A stretch of 64,000 bases of DNA from Helicobacteraceae bacterium (GTDB lineage Bacteria; Campylobacterota; Campylobacteria; Campylobacterales; Sulfurimonadaceae), in assembly GCA_015488775.1 (NCBI GenBank), contig WFNF01000140.1:28384-92383 (forward strand), written 5' to 3'. Shown piece by piece: positions 52,152 to 62,136 of this stretch; position 1 is the first letter of the stretch; each line of letters starts with the position of its first letter. The notes beneath the pieces were generated by a model. It did not search any database. It saw only the letters and a program-made list of their open reading frames with translations, and was not told the DNA's origin. The position numbers and the translations under genes are program-made.

Positions 52152-53891
52152 ATGAAGAAATTTTTCAAAGAGAGTGATTTTTTAGTTACAACTAGAAAAG
52201 AGATGGATAAACGTGGATGGGAAAGCCTAGATGTTATTTTAGTTAGTGGTGATGCTTATATAGACTCTCAATTTATTGGTGTAGCAGTTGTTGGTAGGAT
52301 GCTTGAAAAGCTTGGATATAGAGTAGGTATTATAGGTCAGCCAGATATAAAAAGCGATAAAGACATTAAGCGTTTAGGTGAACCTAGACTGTATTGGGGT
52401 GTTAGTGGTGGTAGTATTGACTCTATGGTAGCTAACTATACTGCTACAAAAAAATTTAGAAATTCTGATGATTATACACCTGGTGGAAAAAATGATAAAA
52501 GACCTGATAGAGCAGTACTTGCATACTGTAACCTTATAAGACAACATTTTAAAAACACCTCACCTATTGTTTTAGGTGGAATTGAAGCAAGTTTAAGACG
52601 TGTTACTCATTATGATTATTGGTCTAATAAACTTAGAAAACCTATTTTATTTGATTCAAAGGCTGATTTACTTATTTACGGAATGGGTGAAAATGCTATC
52701 AAAGAAGTTACTGATGCCTTAGATAAAGGTACAGAATATAAAGATATAAGAGGAGTGTGTTATATCTCAAAAGAAGCACATACAAGCTATAAACTTATGC
52801 CATCACACGCTGAATGTTTAAAAGATAAAGAAAAATATATAGATTTGTTTGACCTATTTTACGATAACAATGACCCAAAAGCTGCAAGTGGTATTTATCA
52901 ACAAGTTGATAATCGTTATTTGGTACAAAATCCACCTTGTAAAGACTTAAGTGAACCAGAGATGGACGCTGTTGCTGATTTACCTTTTACTAGAGAGTTA
53001 CACCCTTTTCATAAAACGGATGGTGAAGTAAAGTGTTTGGAAACTATAAAGTTTTCTATTATGACACACCAAGGGTGTTGGGGTGAGTGTAATTTTTGTG
53101 CTATTGGTGTTCATCAAGGTCGTACAATTAGAACTAGAAGTGAAAAGTCAATAATTAAAGAGGCTAAAGAGTTTAGAGAGTATAAAGATTTTAAAGGGAT
53201 AATCTCTGATCTTGGTGGTCCAACTGCAAATATGTATGGTTATGAGTGTAATAAAAAAATAAAGCTTGGCACTTGTGATCATCAAAGATGTGTTGACTCA
53301 ACACACCTTTGTAGCTCTATGAAACCTGATCACACTAGAGTTGTAAATATGATGAGACAAGTAAGAGAAATTCCTGGAATTAGAAAAGCTTTTGTAGCTT
53401 CTGGAGTTAGATATGATTTAATAACTGAAGATAAAAAAGCTGGCTACTCATACCTAAAAGAGTTAGTTAATCATCATATATCTGGACAAATGAAAGTTGC
53501 ACCAGAGCATACACAACAACATGTTTTAGATTTAATGGGTAAACCTGGTAAACAAACTCTAATAGATTTTAAAAAATTGTATGATAAACTAAATAAAGAA
53601 GCTGGAAAAAAACAGTTTTTGACATATTACTTGATTGCTGCACATCCTGGATGTGAAGAGAAAGATATGCATGAATTAAAAAGATTTACAACTAAAGAGT
53701 TAAAAATGAATCCTGAACAAGCTCAAGTATTTACACCAACTCCTGGAACTTATTCTGCAGTTATGTACTATACGGAAATTGATCCTGTAACTAGAAAGAA
53801 AATATTTGTAGAAAAAGATACAAGAAAAAAAGAGATACAAAAAGAGATAGTTGTAAAAAAAGATAGTTTTAAAAGAGATTTTGCTTCGTAG
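52152..53891 (+). CDS. YgiQ family radical SAM protein
   Basis: 579 residues. The N-terminal part (FLVTTRKEMDKRGWESLDVILVSGDAYIDS) is the YgiQ-type start. The cluster-binding motif is C-x3-C-x2-C in GCWGECNFCA. Further marks are GGIEASLRRVTHYDYW, KVAPEHTQQHVL and VFTPTPGTYSAVMYY. It should bind a 4Fe-4S cluster and cleave S-adenosylmethionine; the reaction is unknown. It starts at the tatD stop. Confidence 0.92.
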   Translation: MKKFFKESDFLVTTRKEMDKRGWESLDVILVSGDAYIDSQFIGVAVVGRMLEKLGYRVGIIGQPDIKSDKDIKRLGEPRLYWGVSGGSIDSMVANYTATKKFRNSDDYTPGGKNDKRPDRAVLAYCNLIRQHFKNTSPIVLGGIEASLRRVTHYDYWSNKLRKPILFDSKADLLIYGMGENAIKEVTDALDKGTEYKDIRGVCYISKEAHTSYKLMPSHAECLKDKEKYIDLFDLFYDNNDPKAASGIYQQVDNRYLVQNPPCKDLSEPEMDAVADLPFTRELHPFHKTDGEVKCLETIKFSIMTHQGCWGECNFCAIGVHQGRTIRTRSEKSIIKEAKEFREYKDFKGIISDLGGPTANMYGYECNKKIKLGTCDHQRCVDSTHLCSSMKPDHTRVVNMMRQVREIPGIRKAFVASGVRYDLITEDKKAGYSYLKELVNHHISGQMKVAPEHTQQHVLDLMGKPGKQTLIDFKKLYDKLNKEAGKKQFLTYYLIAAHPGCEEKDMHELKRFTTKELKMNPEQAQVFTPTPGTYSAVMYYTEIDPVTRKKIFVEKDTRKKEIQKEIVVKKDSFKRDFAS

Positions 53892-53893
53892 AA

Positions 53894-55297
53894 TTACTTA
53901 GCTAAATCTTCTAAAGATGCAACTAATGCTCCAAGTTTATTTTCAACCTCTTGGTACTCTAGTTCATTTACAGAGTCTGCAACAATTCCAGCACCAGCAT
54001 GTAAAATAACTTTTTTATCTTTAATCATAGCAGTTCTAATAGTTATGGCAGAGTCCATATTTCCGTCATACCCAAAGTAAGCTATGCTACCACTATAAAA
54101 ACCACGTTTAATACCTTCGAACTGTGCTATAAGCTCCATAGCTCTAATCTTTGGAGCACCTGTCATAGTTCCTGCTGTAAAAGTAGCTTTAAAAAGATCA
54201 AACATATCTTTTTTATTATCTAGTTTTGCTACTACGTCACTAACTATATGCATAACATGTGAAAATCTTTCTATATGCATCATATCTTCAACTTTTACAC
54301 TTCCAACCTCAGCAACACGTCCAACATCATTACGACCTAGATCAATTAACATAAGATGTTCACTAAGCTCTTTAGGATCAGCTAATAACTCTTTTTCTAA
54401 ATCTAAGTCTTTTTGCTTTGTAGTGCCACGTTTTCGTGTACCTGCAATTGGTCTAAGTAGTATCTCATCATGTTGAAGTCTAACCATAACTTCAGGTGAA
54501 CTTCCAACAATTTGAAAATCATTGAAGTCGAGTAGATACATATATGGAGATGGGTTTTTCAACCTTAAAATTCTGTAAAAACTTAATGCATGAACATCTA
54601 CATTTTTTGTAAAACGATTTGTCATAAGAACTTGAAAAACATCACCACTTTTTATCATCTCTTTAGACTTATCAACCATCTCAAAAAACTCTTTTTTACT
54701 AAAAGCAAATGAACCATTATCTGTATTATCAAACTTTTTTAATTCTGAATATTTGTATGTGTCTTGCAAAGTGTTCTGTAACTTTTTAATCTCATCTTTT
54801 TTAGTGTCTAAAGTTGTTAAAATAGTTATTTTATGATCTTTATGTGAGTACTCAAGTACAATTTCTGGCAATATAAGATCTAAATCTGCTGTTTGTAATT
54901 CATCTTTTAGGTTTTCCATTGAGCTTTTTAAAATTGGTTCAAATACTTGTACCATATCGTAAGCGATAAAGCCAATATACCCATCAATATAGCCAAGTCC
55001 AAGCTCTTTAGAATAATTTTGATATTTAGAAAAATCAATTGTGTCATAATGCTTTTTTAAGTATGTGAATGCATCGATATCTAGTTTTTCTTTTTTATTA
55101 TTTTGAGTTAAATACGCACTTGAACCAATTTGTTGAAGTCTTGATCTGTCACCTATAATTATAATAGAATAGTTACCATCAGATTTATCAGCACTTTCAA
55201 AAAGGAATGTTATCTCATCATTGTACTTAGATTTCAGTTTTTCATAAACTGAAATCGGAGTAAATTGGTCAAGTGTAAATGAAGTATGGTGTATCAA
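53894..55297 (-). CDS. trpE: anthranilate synthase component I
   Basis: 467 residues of the chorismate-utilising family. Features include PSPYMYLLDFNDFQIVGSSP, RPIAGTRKRG, EHLMLIDLGRNDVGRV, RFSHVMHIVSDV, FTAGTMTGAPKIRAMELI and HAGAGIVADS. The LLES-type feedback region at the N-terminus (LFESADKSDGNYS) points to TrpE rather than PabB. TrpG and other trp genes are absent from the window. It ends the minus-strand group that begins with cvpA. Confidence 0.9.
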   Translation of the reverse strand: MIHHTSFTLDQFTPISVYEKLKSKYNDEITFLFESADKSDGNYSIIIIGDRSRLQQIGSSAYLTQNNKKEKLDIDAFTYLKKHYDTIDFSKYQNYSKELGLGYIDGYIGFIAYDMVQVFEPILKSSMENLKDELQTADLDLILPEIVLEYSHKDHKITILTTLDTKKDEIKKLQNTLQDTYKYSELKKFDNTDNGSFAFSKKEFFEMVDKSKEMIKSGDVFQVLMTNRFTKNVDVHALSFYRILRLKNPSPYMYLLDFNDFQIVGSSPEVMVRLQHDEILLRPIAGTRKRGTTKQKDLDLEKELLADPKELSEHLMLIDLGRNDVGRVAEVGSVKVEDMMHIERFSHVMHIVSDVVAKLDNKKDMFDLFKATFTAGTMTGAPKIRAMELIAQFEGIKRGFYSGSIAYFGYDGNMDSAITIRTAMIKDKKVILHAGAGIVADSVNELEYQEVENKLGALVASLEDLAK

Positions 55298-55298
55298 T

Positions 55299-56012
55299 TT
55301 AGCCCTTTGTTAAAAATGCACCACGCTCAATTTTTGAGCGTACTTTTTTCAAAGCTGATCTAGCTTCTTTATCTGAATTAAATGGTCCAATTAAAACTTT
55401 ACTTATAACTTTTCCATTTGTATGTAACTTTTTAAATGAATACTCAAAACCAGCATTTTTGATTTTACCTAAAAATTTTTGATCTGGTTTGTATTTTGAA
55501 AATGAACCAACTTGTATATAGTAAATACCTTTTTTTGCAACTAGAACTGATTTATGTGCCTTAGGAGTAAGCTTTTTTGTAGTAACTCTTTTTGGCTCAA
55601 CATGTTTTGAAATAACTTTTGGCTTACTAATAGGTGGTGGCGCATCTATAGTCTCTTCAACAACATCCTCATCCTCATCCTCATCCTCGATATCTCCTAC
55701 TGACTCCTCTTTAAGCTTTTGTGCAATCTCATCAACATTTGAATTTTCTGTGTTATCATTTATAACTTCCTCTTCAACATTAACAGGTTCAAAAAGAGGA
55801 TCTTCCTCTACTTGAGCACTTTGTGTTGGTTCAGGAGGTAATATAGCACCTGGAAGATTTGAATTGTCATTTGAGTTAAGACGATTCATAATAACAACTA
55901 CTATTATTAGAACAATAGCTAAAGATGCAATAGCTAAAAGTATCTTTTTATTGCTTGAATTTGAATTACCCTTGTTTAAAATAATATCATTTAATTCGTT
56001 TTTTTCTTCCAT
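55299..56012 (-). CDS. SPOR-domain inner-membrane protein
   Basis: 237 residues. One membrane helix (about residues 23-42, LLAIASLAIVLIIVVV) is followed by an acidic, proline-rich periplasmic linker and a C-terminal SPOR domain (KGIYYIQVGSFSKYKPDQKF and KVLIGPFNSDKEARSALKKV), which binds denuded glycan strands at division sites. The linker contains an Asp/Glu run coded by four copies of a hexamer (55665-55688). Its neighbours glyA and DUF1882 are as in C. jejuni Cj0402-Cj0404, from memory. Confidence 0.88.
   Translation of the reverse strand: MEEKNELNDIILNKGNSNSSNKKILLAIASLAIVLIIVVVIMNRLNSNDNSNLPGAILPPEPTQSAQVEEDPLFEPVNVEEEVINDNTENSNVDEIAQKLKEESVGDIEDEDEDEDVVEETIDAPPPISKPKVISKHVEPKRVTTKKLTPKAHKSVLVAKKGIYYIQVGSFSKYKPDQKFLGKIKNAGFEYSFKKLHTNGKVISKVLIGPFNSDKEARSALKKVRSKIERGAFLTKG
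55665..55688. repeat. hexamer tandem repeat (ATCCTC x4)
   Basis: Four exact copies in the linker of the SPOR protein; on the coding strand they give Glu-Asp repeats. Copy changes keep the frame, so only the linker length would vary. Confidence 0.8.
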
Positions 56013-56032
56013 TTGCTTTTCCTTGAAAATAT

Positions 56033-56575
56033 TTATAGATGTTTAGACCAAGAAGCTCCACGCTCTTTAGCGTAAACTTCATAAGGAATGTTTAATATAT
56101 TATACTCAGGAGGTAAATCTTGAGTTGGAAACATTCTCCACTGTTTTGGTTGTTTAGAAGCAAGTTTCATTGATATCATTTTACCAAGTTGTATAGCTTC
56201 AGCTACCGTTGTATGACCCTTATGTATATAAACATGTAAGTGACCCTCTGTTTTAGTCTTATAGGCTGTAAAATTTATAAATCCTTCTTCTCTTAAAAGA
56301 AGTTGTGTTTTGTGATAAAAGCGCTCATAATCTCGACCATTATAATCAATAACTATATTTTCTACTTTATCTCTTGAATTGATTAAAGAGTGTGCTAAAG
56401 TAATATCGCCTTTAATGTGTTGATTTATTAGTGATTGAGTGAGTTTTTTATCTATTTTTTCATATTTGTTATAAAAAGTTCTTCCCTTGTAATCAATTTT
56501 ATTAATAACTTTATCACTTTTTTGCCAATAGTGGTCGTTTAACATTTTAATTAATTTAAGATCCATACTTGTCAT
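56033..56575 (-). CDS. DUF1882 family protein
   Basis: 180 residues, no signal or membrane helix. It begins MTSMDLKLIKMLNDHYWQKS and has NIVIDYNGRDYERFYHKTQL, EGHLHVYIHKGHTTVAEAI and WRMFPTQDLPPEYNILNIPYE. From memory this family is confined to Campylobacterota and stands next to glyA in C. jejuni (Cj0403). Function unknown. It starts 93 nt after glyA, behind a long hairpin. Confidence 0.75.
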   Translation of the reverse strand: MTSMDLKLIKMLNDHYWQKSDKVINKIDYKGRTFYNKYEKIDKKLTQSLINQHIKGDITLAHSLINSRDKVENIVIDYNGRDYERFYHKTQLLLREEGFINFTAYKTKTEGHLHVYIHKGHTTVAEAIQLGKMISMKLASKQPKQWRMFPTQDLPPEYNILNIPYEVYAKERGASWSKHL

Positions 56576-56631
56576 TACAATACCTTTTGATGTAAATTTT
56601 TAGATGTCCAACATTTGAGCTATCATCTACA

Positions 56632-56661
56632 GCATAAATTTCTAAAAATAGAAATTTATGC
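56632..56661. terminator. 13-bp perfect hairpin between glyA and the DUF1882 gene
   Basis: GCATAAATTTCTA (56632-56644) pairs perfectly with TAGAAATTTATGC (56649-56661) around AAAA. It follows the glyA stop on the minus strand. There is no T run after it, so it may partly terminate or protect the glyA message. Confidence 0.55.
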
Positions 56662-56668
56662 ATATCTA

Positions 56669-57916
56669 TTAATATGTTGACTGATTATATATTATAAAAT
56701 CCTCAGCTAGGGTTTTTAATTCACTTTTTATATCATTATGTAACTTTTCGTTAGTAATATCGTCCAAAACATCACAAATTTTACCTGCAATCACTTCAAA
56801 CTCTTTCTCTTTCATTCCACGACTTGTAAGTGCAGCACTTCCAATACGGATACCAGAAGTAACAAAAGGACTTCTAGTCTCACCTGGAACGGTATTTTTA
56901 TTTACAGTTATACCGGCATTTCCAAGTGCCGCGTCTGCTTCTTTCCCTGAAAAATCTTTATTTAAAAAAGATACTAGTACTAAATGGTTATCAGTTCCAC
57001 CACTTACAACATCATAACCTCTTTTTATAAGAACTTCAGCTAAAATAGAAGCGTTTTTCTTAACTTGTATAGCATAATCTTTCCACTCAGGTGATAAATT
57101 GTATTTAAAACCTACTGCCTTTGCTGCAATCACATGAACAAGTGGACCACCTTGAAGACCAGGGAAGATGGCAGAATTGATTTTTTTAGCTATATCTTCA
57201 TCATTAGTCATAATCATACCACCACGAGGTCCTGCTAAAGTTTTATGTGTAGTTGTTGTTACTACATCAGCATATGGAAATGGGCTAGGGTGCTCATCTG
57301 CAGCTACTAATCCAGCAATATGTGCGATGTCAGCAAATAAAATTGCTCCAACTTCATCTGCAATCTCTCTAAACTTTTTAAAATCTATCTCTCTAGCGTA
57401 TGCAGATGCACCACAAACTATAATTTTTGGTTGAACAGCTTTTGCAATATCCATAACTTTATCATAATTTATACGACCATCTAGTTCAACACCATAAGTA
57501 AAACTTGAGTAGTTTTTACCAGAAAAGCTAGGTTTAGATCCATGAGTTAGGTGACCACCATGAGATAAATCCATACCTAAAAGTTTTTCACCAGCTTTTA
57601 AAAGTGCTGCATAAACTGCGCCATTTGCTTGAGAACCAGAGTGTGGTTGAACATTAGCAAATTTACAATCAAATAGTTTACAAGCTCTATCTATTGCAAG
57701 TTGTTCTACGCCATCAGCATATTCACAACCACCATAGTAACGCTTTGTAGGGTAACCCTCAGCATACTTATTTGTAAAAACTGAACCCATTGCTTCCATA
57801 ACAGCTGGAAGTGTGAAATTTTCACTCGCAATCATCTCTAAGTGTGAGCTTTGGCGCTCTAACTCTTTTTCACATAAATCAAATATCTCTTCATCATACT
57901 CTTTTAAAAAACTCAT
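56669..57916 (-). CDS. glyA: serine hydroxymethyltransferase
   Basis: 415 residues. It has [38 protein letters not shown], the PLP lysine in [14 protein letters not shown] and GTDNHLVLV. It converts serine to glycine and feeds methylene-THF into one-carbon metabolism (compare purU). ATG after AAGGATAT. Follows lysS with a 27-nt gap. Confidence 0.98.
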   Translation of the reverse strand: MSFLKEYDEEIFDLCEKELERQSSHLEMIASENFTLPAVMEAMGSVFTNKYAEGYPTKRYYGGCEYADGVEQLAIDRACKLFDCKFANVQPHSGSQANGAVYAALLKAGEKLLGMDLSHGGHLTHGSKPSFSGKNYSSFTYGVELDGRINYDKVMDIAKAVQPKIIVCGASAYAREIDFKKFREIADEVGAILFADIAHIAGLVAADEHPSPFPYADVVTTTTHKTLAGPRGGMIMTNDEDIAKKINSAIFPGLQGGPLVHVIAAKAVGFKYNLSPEWKDYAIQVKKNASILAEVLIKRGYDVVSGGTDNHLVLVSFLNKDFSGKEADAALGNAGITVNKNTVPGETRSPFVTSGIRIGSAALTSRGMKEKEFEVIAGKICDVLDDITNEKLHNDIKSELKTLAEDFIIYNQSTY

Positions 57917-57943
57917 CTATATCCTTTTTATAATTTTATTAGC

Positions 57944-59452
57944 TTACGCTTTATCTTCTTCTAGTTCACTTTGTTGAGGTTTCATTGCTGGGAACAGTAA
58001 AACATCTCTAATTGTATGTTGATTTGTAAGTAGCATTACAAGTCTATCCATACCTATACCTTGTCCAGCAGTTGGAGCCATACCATAGCTTAGTGCATTA
58101 ACAAAGTCTGCATCCATCTCATGTGCTTCATCATCACCATTATCTTTTGCTGACATTTGACCTTCAAAGCGTTCTAGTTGATCAAGTGGATCATTTAACT
58201 CAGAAAAAGCATTAGCAATTTCACGTCCAGCAATAAATAACTCAAACCTTTCAGTTAAATGTGGCTCTGCGTCACTACGTCTTGCAAGTGGAGATATCTC
58301 AACAGGGTAATGAGTTATAAATGTTGGATCAATTAGCTTTTCTTCAACAAATTCATCAAAAAGTTCACCTTGAAGCTGACCTAAATTCATTTTTTCATTT
58401 ACATCAATATGTCTAGATTTTAAAAATACGATTATTTTATCTTTATCTTCACATATCTCTTTTGGAACATCACCTATTGTATGAAGTGAGTCTATAAGTC
58501 TCACTTCTGTGAAATTTCCATAGTTAACTTCCATATCACCATAAGGTAGTATCTTTGGAAGGTTAAGATGCTCAAATAAATAGTTAAAATACTCTTTTGT
58601 TACTTCAATTAAATCTTTGTAAGTTTTGTACGCCCAATAAAACTCTATAGATGTAAATTCAGGATTATGAGTAGCATCCATACCTTCATTTCTGAAGTTT
58701 CTGTTTATCTCAAATACTGCTTCAAATCCACCAACTATTAATCTTTTAAGATATAGTTCAGGTGCAATTCTTAAGTATCTATCTATCCCTAGTGCATTAT
58801 GGTGAGTTACAAATGGTTTAGCATTTGCTCCACCAGCTATTGGATGCATCATCGGAGTTTCAACTTCTAAAAAGCCTTTATCTTCAAAAAATCTTCTAGT
58901 TAAAGAGATAACTTTACTTCTAGTATGAAAAGTTTTTTTAACATCACTATTCATAATCAAATCTAAATATCTTTGTCTATATCTCATCTCTTTATCTGTA
59001 ATACCATGAAATTTTTCAGGTAAAGGTGATATTGACTTTGTAAGAATATTTAAGTCTGAAACATGTAGAGTTAATTCACCCTTATTTGTTACAAATGGGT
59101 AACCTTTTACTTCAATAATATCACCAACTTCAACATTTTTTTTGAAAATATTATTGTAAAATCCTTCAGGTAAATTATCACGAGTAACATAAATTTGTAG
59201 TATTCCACTTTCATCTTCAAGTTTAATAAAACTAGCCTTACCCATAAGACGAAAAAATTTAATACGACCAGCAACAGTGCTAACTCTTTTCTCATCTCTT
59301 TTTTCATCTAAAGTTTCTACATCAGAATTTACATAGTGAAACTGAGATATAGTTGTATCTCTAGTAGAATCATTTGAATATGGATTATGACCTAAGTCTT
59401 GTATGTTTTTAGCTTTTGCTATACGTTGTTGAATATATTGATTTTTGAACAT
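57944..59452 (-). CDS. lysS: lysyl-tRNA synthetase (class II)
   Basis: 502 residues. The N-terminal OB-fold anticodon domain has [19 protein letters not shown]; class II motifs are [20 protein letters not shown] and [12 protein letters not shown]. The frame opens ten codons further upstream, but the ATG at 59452 overlaps the fur stop (TAATG) and starts the natural sequence [15 protein letters not shown]. Charges tRNA(Lys). Confidence 0.97.
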   Translation of the reverse strand: MFKNQYIQQRIAKAKNIQDLGHNPYSNDSTRDTTISQFHYVNSDVETLDEKRDEKRVSTVAGRIKFFRLMGKASFIKLEDESGILQIYVTRDNLPEGFYNNIFKKNVEVGDIIEVKGYPFVTNKGELTLHVSDLNILTKSISPLPEKFHGITDKEMRYRQRYLDLIMNSDVKKTFHTRSKVISLTRRFFEDKGFLEVETPMMHPIAGGANAKPFVTHHNALGIDRYLRIAPELYLKRLIVGGFEAVFEINRNFRNEGMDATHNPEFTSIEFYWAYKTYKDLIEVTKEYFNYLFEHLNLPKILPYGDMEVNYGNFTEVRLIDSLHTIGDVPKEICEDKDKIIVFLKSRHIDVNEKMNLGQLQGELFDEFVEEKLIDPTFITHYPVEISPLARRSDAEPHLTERFELFIAGREIANAFSELNDPLDQLERFEGQMSAKDNGDDEAHEMDADFVNALSYGMAPTAGQGIGMDRLVMLLTNQHTIRDVLLFPAMKPQQSELEEDKA

Positions 59453-59925
59453 TAAATTCCTTTTTCTTGACAATTTGCGCAAATACCATAAATTTGCATT
59501 GAATGATCTAGCATTTTAAAACCAAGCTTTTGCGTGATTTCATGTTGTTTTTTTTCAATCTCTTCATCTACAAACTCTTGTATTAAACCACATTCATTAC
59601 ATATTACATGATCATGATGTTGTTTAGCTCCAAGTTCATACTTTTTACCACTTGCACCGAATGACAATGATGTAACTAAATTAGAGTCCTCTAAAAGAGA
59701 TAGAGTTCTATAAATAGTTGCTATACCAGCACCTAAGTCTGGATTTTTCTTTTGTATCAGATGATGTAATGCTTCTGGGGATAGATGTTCATCTGAATTA
59801 TACAAACCTTCTAATATCGCTTCTCTTTGTACGGTAAATTTTAAATTATTTTTTTTTAATATATCTTTAAAATCACCAAGGAGATTTTCATAATCTTTTG
59901 TTTTTTCATTAAACTCGCTTTGCAT
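59452..59925 (-). CDS. fur: ferric uptake regulator Fur
   Basis: 157 residues. A winged helix ([36 protein letters not shown]) precedes a dimer domain with metal ligands in [13 protein letters not shown] and a second zinc pair CANC near the C-terminus. It represses iron uptake genes when Fe(II) is available. The gene order cvpA-fur-lysS-glyA is as in C. jejuni, from memory. Confidence 0.96.
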   Translation of the reverse strand: MQSEFNEKTKDYENLLGDFKDILKKNNLKFTVQREAILEGLYNSDEHLSPEALHHLIQKKNPDLGAGIATIYRTLSLLEDSNLVTSLSFGASGKKYELGAKQHHDHVICNECGLIQEFVDEEIEKKQHEITQKLGFKMLDHSMQIYGICANCQEKGI

Positions 59926-60567
59926 CTACTCTCCTTGAGGTATATTTTTTAATTTATCACTTACTTGATCAATGATTTTTTGAGATTCTTGATCGATAAT
60001 CTCTTCTTTTTTCTTCTCAATGGTGTTATTTATATCTTTTGCTATGGAATCTACAGTATTGTTTATATCATTAGATATTTGCGCAGGGTCTAGTTTCATT
60101 ATTACGCCACCAGCACTAACTAAGATAGGTAACATTATTGAGTTTTCCATCATTGGTTGTAGATTACTTTTAACAATCTTAATATTGAATATTGAAAAAG
60201 TTATAACTGACGCTATTAAGAAAAATTTTCCACTCCCTAGTATAAAACCAAAAACTCTATCTAACGCTCCAAGTCCACTAAGATTAGTAAGCTTTTTAAA
60301 CATTTGCCCTAGAAGAATCATCACTAGCCAAAATGTAGCAAGTGAAACTAAAAAACCTGTGAAACTTATTGCACTTTGATTATCAAACTTAAATATTGCA
60401 TCTGAAACTAATTTACCAACATCATTACCAACTCTTGAAGCTACGAAAATACCACCAATGATACCAATTAGTCCAAAAAGTTCTTTAAAAAAGCCATTTA
60501 AAATACCTTTTAAACCCAAAAGCAGAATTATAATCCCTACAACTAAATCAAAATAATTAATATCCAT
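59926..60567 (-). CDS. cvpA: CvpA family membrane protein
   Basis: 213 residues. Four hydrophobic helices in the first 150 residues with LGLKGILNGFFKELFGLIGIIGG and SGLGALDRVFGFILGSGKFF (family motif GxxDRxxGxxxG), then a charged helical C-terminus. CvpA supports envelope integrity and colicin V release in E. coli; the direct role is not known. It heads the minus-strand operon. Confidence 0.88.
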   Translation of the reverse strand: MDINYFDLVVGIIILLLGLKGILNGFFKELFGLIGIIGGIFVASRVGNDVGKLVSDAIFKFDNQSAISFTGFLVSLATFWLVMILLGQMFKKLTNLSGLGALDRVFGFILGSGKFFLIASVITFSIFNIKIVKSNLQPMMENSIMLPILVSAGGVIMKLDPAQISNDINNTVDSIAKDINNTIEKKKEEIIDQESQKIIDQVSDKLKNIPQGE

Positions 60568-60613
60568 TTACTTCCAAACCTTTAGAAAATTTATATATTT
60601 TATAATTTTGCTA

Positions 60614-60619
60614 ATTATA
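60614..60619 (-). promoter_or_regulatory. -10 box (TATAAT) of the cvpA-fur-lysS-glyA operon
   Basis: TATAAT on the minus strand about 50 nt before the cvpA ATG. The shared 170-nt gap to aroF also must carry the aroF promoter; several AT-rich hexamers there prevent a clear choice. Confidence 0.4.
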
Positions 60620-60737
60620 CAGTTTTAAGCATAAAATATTCTTTTTATACACATCATTAGTATTATTTAAAGCTTATTAAGGCTTTATGCAAGAACTCTA
60701 TAGTAGAATTGCACAAAAAAAAATTAAGGTCAGTTTT

Positions 60738-62087
60738 ATGAGCAATTGGAATCCATCAAGTTGGAGAGGTTTACCTATACTTCAACAACCTACTTATCCA
60801 GACTTGAATAAATTAAAAGAAGTTGAAAAAAGACTTGGATCTCTTCCACCTTTAGTTTTTGCTGGTGAAGTTAGATCATTAAAAGAAAATCTTGCTAAAG
60901 TTGGTCGTGGAGACGCATTTTTATTACAAGGTGGAGATTGTGCAGAAAGTTTTGCAGAATTTCATGCTGATAATATAAGAGATACTTTTAAAGTTATGAT
61001 GCAAATGGCTGTAGTTATGACATACGCTGGTAGTGTTCCAGTTGTGAAAATTGGTCGTATGGCAGGTCAGTTTGCTAAACCACGTTCAAGTGACACTGAA
61101 ATAATTGATGGTGTTGAATTAGCTTCTTACCGTGGTGATATTATAAATGGCATAGATTTTACAAAAGATGCTCGTGTTCCAGATCCTGAACGTTTAGTTA
61201 AAGCTTACAATCAAGCTAGTTCTACACAAAACTTACTTCGTGCGTTTGCTAGTGGTGGTTTTGCAGATTTAAAACAAGTTCATAAATGGAATCTAGATTT
61301 TGCACATCATGATGTTACAAAAAAGTATGAAAACATGGCTCATAATATTGAAGAGTCTTTAAACTTTATGGAAGCTTGTGGAGTTAGTTCTAAAACATAT
61401 AGAACTCTTAGAGAAACAGATTTTTATACTTCTCATGAAGCTCTTTTACTTAATTATGAAGAGGCATTTACTAGAAAAGATTCTTTAACAAATGATTGGT
61501 ATGATGTATCTGCACATATGTTATGGATAGGCGATAGAACTCGTCAACTTGATGGTGCTCATGTTGAATATATGAGAGGTATTAAAAACCCTATTGGTAT
61601 GAAAGTTGGGCCATCTATGAAAGAGGATGATTTAATTAAACTTGTAAATACACTTAATCCAGATAATGAAGAGGGCAGATTAAATCTTATCGTTCGTATG
61701 GGTGCATCTAAGGTTGAAGATCATATGCCTTCTTTAGTTAGAGCAGTTAAAAATGAGGGATTAAATGTAGTTTGGTCATGTGATCCAATGCATGGTAATG
61801 TTTATAAATCAAGTAATGGTTATAAAACACGTCCTGTTGATGATATTTTAAGCGAAATGAAACAATTTTTTCAAGTTCATAAATCTGAAGGCACTGTTGC
61901 TGGTGGAGTTCATTTAGAGATGACAGGTAAAAATGTAACTGAATGTGTTGGTGGTTCTTTTCAAATTACAGAAGAGGATTTAGGTTCAAGGTATCATACA
62001 CATTGTGATCCGAGGTTAAATGCTGATCAATCTTTAGAATTAGCATTTTTAATTGCTGATACTCTTAAAGAATCAAGAAAACAATAA
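60738..62087 (+). CDS. aroF: class II 3-deoxy-7-phosphoheptulonate (DAHP) synthase
   Basis: 449 residues of the plant-type class II enzyme. It begins [20 protein letters not shown] and has [44 protein letters not shown] and [15 protein letters not shown]. It joins erythrose-4-phosphate and PEP as the first step to chorismate, and so feeds trpE. The frame opens at 60687, but AAGG (60726-60729) and the family N-terminus point to ATG at 60738. Confidence 0.95.
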   Translation: MSNWNPSSWRGLPILQQPTYPDLNKLKEVEKRLGSLPPLVFAGEVRSLKENLAKVGRGDAFLLQGGDCAESFAEFHADNIRDTFKVMMQMAVVMTYAGSVPVVKIGRMAGQFAKPRSSDTEIIDGVELASYRGDIINGIDFTKDARVPDPERLVKAYNQASSTQNLLRAFASGGFADLKQVHKWNLDFAHHDVTKKYENMAHNIEESLNFMEACGVSSKTYRTLRETDFYTSHEALLLNYEEAFTRKDSLTNDWYDVSAHMLWIGDRTRQLDGAHVEYMRGIKNPIGMKVGPSMKEDDLIKLVNTLNPDNEEGRLNLIVRMGASKVEDHMPSLVRAVKNEGLNVVWSCDPMHGNVYKSSNGYKTRPVDDILSEMKQFFQVHKSEGTVAGGVHLEMTGKNVTECVGGSFQITEEDLGSRYHTHCDPRLNADQSLELAFLIADTLKESRKQ

Positions 62088-62136
62088 ACTTAATTATGGT
62101 ATCCTATGTTTAATAATATTAGACATAGGGTTATAA

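Noticed and set aside
55665..55688. Hexamer repeat as a phase-variable switch
   Set aside because: Unit length is a multiple of three, so the frame is never lost; only linker length would change.
60020..60379. 119-codon plus-strand frame opposite cvpA
   Set aside because: cvpA has clear family motifs; the reverse frame has no domain or start signals.
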